In this document: piece after piece, positions 34,964 to 36,878 of the stretch
How the letters are laid out: each line of letters starts with the position of its first letter
Numbering within the stretch: position 1 is the first letter of the stretch
NCBI RefSeq assembly: GCF_036567905.1
Contig: NZ_DATCTO010000024.1
Location: 1 to 36,878 of the forward strand
Direction: 5' to 3'
From: Candidatus Binatus sp.
Lineage (GTDB): Bacteria > Desulfobacterota > Binatia > Binatales > Binataceae
DNA: 36,878 nt
Translations under genes and position numbers: made by a program
Notes under the pieces: model-generated
Seen by the model: the letters and a program-made list of their open reading frames with translations, nothing else
Databases searched by the model: none
What the model was told of the DNA's origin: nothing

Positions 34964-35388
34964 CATCCTGCAGATTCATGCTTCGCGACCGCTGCGCCGG
35001 GCTTGTTTTCATCGCGGCGTTCGCTTCGATCGTTGCCAGCGGATGCCATCCGGCCAACAGCGCGCGCGGCGTCGCCGATCGCTTCGTCGATCAATACTAT
35101 GTAGCGATCAATCTGAAGGCGGCCGAGCCATTCTGCACCGGCCTCGCACTCGACAAGCTCCATCGCGAGATACAGATGATCGGCAGTCAGAAAATCGACG
35201 CCAATACCCACAAGCCCACCGTGCATTACAAACTCACTGCCCAGCGCGACGGCGCCGACCATGTCGAGTTCCTGTTTCGCGCGACCATCGAGGTGCCCGA
35301 CGGCGGCAGCTTCAATCGCAACTTGCTGATCACGGCGCGCAAGACCGCCGACACGTGGAAAGTCTCGAACTTCGATGACTACGAATAG
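34960..35388 (+). CDS. Lipoprotein of unknown function
   Basis: A 142-residue lipoprotein, lipobox VASGC at about residue 29. The mature part has a helix then a beta-rich part (YKLTAQRDGADHVEFLFRA), a shape like NTF2-like or DUF4878-type small periplasmic proteins, which is a guess. Its ATG overlaps the zinc-ribbon stop and it lies 12 bases before glmU, so the three are one transcript. Confidence 0.77.
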   Translation: MTSCRFMLRDRCAGLVFIAAFASIVASGCHPANSARGVADRFVDQYYVAINLKAAEPFCTGLALDKLHREIQMIGSQKIDANTHKPTVHYKLTAQRDGADHVEFLFRATIEVPDGGSFNRNLLITARKTADTWKVSNFDDYE

Positions 35389-35400
35389 GGCGTACCGATC

Positions 35401-36828
35401 ATGAGCCTCGCCGCAATCATTCTTGCTGCGGGCAAAGGGACCAGGATGCGCTCGAAGCGGGCCAAGGTGCTGCACGAGCTGGGCGGAGAACCGATGATCG
35501 CGCGCGCGATTCGCGCCGTCGCCGCGCTCGAGCCCGAGCCAATCGTAATCGTCGTGGGCCATCAGGCTGGCGAAGTCGAGGCCGCCGCAAGCTTCTGCCG
35601 AGCGCGATTCGCGCTCCAGGAGCCTCAGCGCGGCACCGGTGACGCCGCTCGATGCGGGCTGGGCCAGGTTCCCGCGGGCTTCACCGGCGACGTGCTTATC
35701 GCCTACGGCGACATGCCGGCAGTCACGCCGGCGACGCTGCGCGCTTTTCTCGACGCGCATCGAAAGCGCGGCGCAAAGCTCTCGTTTATCAGCATCATGC
35801 TCGACGATCCCGGCGCGTACGGCCGGGTAGTTCGCGACGCCAGCGGCAAGGTCGAGAAAATCGTCGAGTTTCGCGACGCGACGCCGGCCGAGCGCGCGAT
35901 CAAGGAAATCAATACCGGCTTCTATCTGGCCGATGCAGCGATCCTTCGGTCGGCGCTGGCGGAACTGAAACCGGGCAACGCGCAGAGTGAGTATTACCTG
36001 ACCGATATCGTTGCGATCGCGCGCGCTCGCGGCGAAAGCGAAAAAGTCGAAGCGTGGGTTGCTGCCGACCCGGCGCAATTCGCCGGAATCAACTCGCGCG
36101 AGGAGCTGGCAAATATGGAAGCGGAAATTCGTGCGGCGGTTAACCGAAGGCTGATGCAATCCGGCGTGACGATCGTCGATCCACCTACCGCCTACATTTC
36201 TGAACAAGCCGAAATCGCGCCCGATTGCGTAATCGGTCCCAACGTCCAGATTTTTGGCGCGTGCAAGCTCGGCGAGGGCGTGCGAATAGACGGCACCGCA
36301 TGGCTCAGCAACGTGACTGTTGGCCCGCGGTGCCATCTGAAGCTGGGCGTGCGCGCCGAAGATTGCGTGATCGGCGAAGAATCCGAAATCGGCCCGTTCG
36401 CCAACTTGCGCGCCGGCACCGAGCTTGCCGGGCACAACCGGATTGGCAATTTTGTCGAGACCAAAAACGCGCGGCTCGGACGCGGCACCAAGGCCAGCCA
36501 CCTGAGCTACCTCGGCGACGCCACTATCGGCGCCGACACCAACGTCGGATGCGGCGTTATCACGGTCAATTACGACGGCTACGACAAGCATCAGACGGTG
36601 ATCGGCGATCGCTGCATGGTCGGATGCGACACGCAACTGGTCGCGCCGGTCAAGGTCGGCAGCGACGTGTTCGTCGCGTCGGGGACGACGATTGTTCGCG
36701 AGGTGCCCGACGGCGCGCTGGTGATGTCGCATCATCCGCAGCGCGAAAGGGCCGGCTGGATGGCGACCTGGCGCAAGCGCCACAACGACAGCCCCGACGG
36801 CAGCCTGCGCCGTAGGAAGGATCACTGA
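35401..36828 (+). CDS. glmU: Bifunctional UDP-GlcNAc pyrophosphorylase / glucosamine-1-phosphate acetyltransferase
   Basis: A 475-residue enzyme that makes UDP-N-acetylglucosamine for peptidoglycan and LPS. The N-terminal half has the nucleotidyltransferase start LAAGKGTRMRSKRAKVLHEL, the GDMPAVTPATLR loop and EINTGFYLAD. The C-terminal half is a left-handed beta-helix with hexapeptide repeats and ends with FVASGTTIVREVPDGAL. It is complete in the window. The long minus-strand frame over it is an antisense shadow. Confidence 0.97.
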   Translation: MSLAAIILAAGKGTRMRSKRAKVLHELGGEPMIARAIRAVAALEPEPIVIVVGHQAGEVEAAASFCRARFALQEPQRGTGDAARCGLGQVPAGFTGDVLIAYGDMPAVTPATLRAFLDAHRKRGAKLSFISIMLDDPGAYGRVVRDASGKVEKIVEFRDATPAERAIKEINTGFYLADAAILRSALAELKPGNAQSEYYLTDIVAIARARGESEKVEAWVAADPAQFAGINSREELANMEAEIRAAVNRRLMQSGVTIVDPPTAYISEQAEIAPDCVIGPNVQIFGACKLGEGVRIDGTAWLSNVTVGPRCHLKLGVRAEDCVIGEESEIGPFANLRAGTELAGHNRIGNFVETKNARLGRGTKASHLSYLGDATIGADTNVGCGVITVNYDGYDKHQTVIGDRCMVGCDTQLVAPVKVGSDVFVASGTTIVREVPDGALVMSHHPQRERAGWMATWRKRHNDSPDGSLRRRKDH

Positions 36829-36878
36829 GAGTCTGAGTTTTTGTCCAATCTTCACTAACCCCTCCTACCCTGTGCTCG

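Noticed and set aside
34798..36855. A 685-codon minus-strand frame opposite glmU and the lipoprotein genes
   Set aside because: It covers the complement of three well-supported plus-strand genes, and its sequence is Asp/Arg/Ala-rich noise.

Overview
The window is high-GC bacterial chromosome with long gene blocks, many ATGA or GTGA overlaps, frequent GTG and TTG starts, and many lipoproteins with clear lipoboxes, so the host is Gram-negative. It looks like an uncultured deltaproteobacterium-like or Binatota-like soil lineage. That placement is an inference from gene content (F420/luciferase-type oxidoreductase, proteobacterial xerC-hslV-hslU and lysA-dapF clusters, AlgB-type regulator) and not from a marker gene.

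Left part (1-11.6 kb) is accessory. It holds a zinc alcohol dehydrogenase-type enzyme, two Lpp/OprI-like alanine-zipper lipoproteins, a solitary GroEL without GroES, several unknown lipoproteins, a lipoprotein rhodanese, and a ferredoxin fused to a zinc ribbon. Between about 4.88 and 8.5 kb genes are sparse and the DNA is full of small repeats: palindromic REP-like units, two arrays of a 10-bp phased GGGA repeat, CAAACCATCTG repeats, TTTCGGATCG repeats, a phospholipase D-like fragment and a possible phage-derived remnant. This looks like a decayed mobile region.

Middle part (11.6-21 kb) has a minus-strand his/rib block (hisH, hisF, an archaeal-type ribH, then a MerR-TPR regulator), a PepSY protein, an APC permease with a C-terminal stress-like domain facing an AlgB-type sigma-54 regulator, an exported protein, a luciferase-like oxidoreductase and a DUF1499 membrane protein.

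Right part (21-34.5 kb) is a long minus-strand biosynthetic train read from right to left: xerC, hslV, hslU, argB, argD, argF, argG, a small Cys/His protein, argH, an LptM-like/FN3 lipoprotein, lysA, dapF, dapA and a methyltransferase. Together these make arginine from N-acetylglutamate (argC and the acetyl-transfer step are elsewhere) and run the start and end of the lysine/diaminopimelate pathway, next to the HslUV protease and a Xer recombinase. A divergent plus-strand set (zinc-ribbon protein, lipoprotein, glmU) closes the window and makes UDP-GlcNAc for the envelope.

I found no tRNA, rRNA, CRISPR array or intact transposase. The best candidates for something new are the archaeal-like lumazine synthase in a bacterial his operon, the ferredoxin-zinc ribbon fusion, the unlisted small Cys/His protein between argG and argH, the HslV with an 18-residue leader, and the phased repeat arrays.
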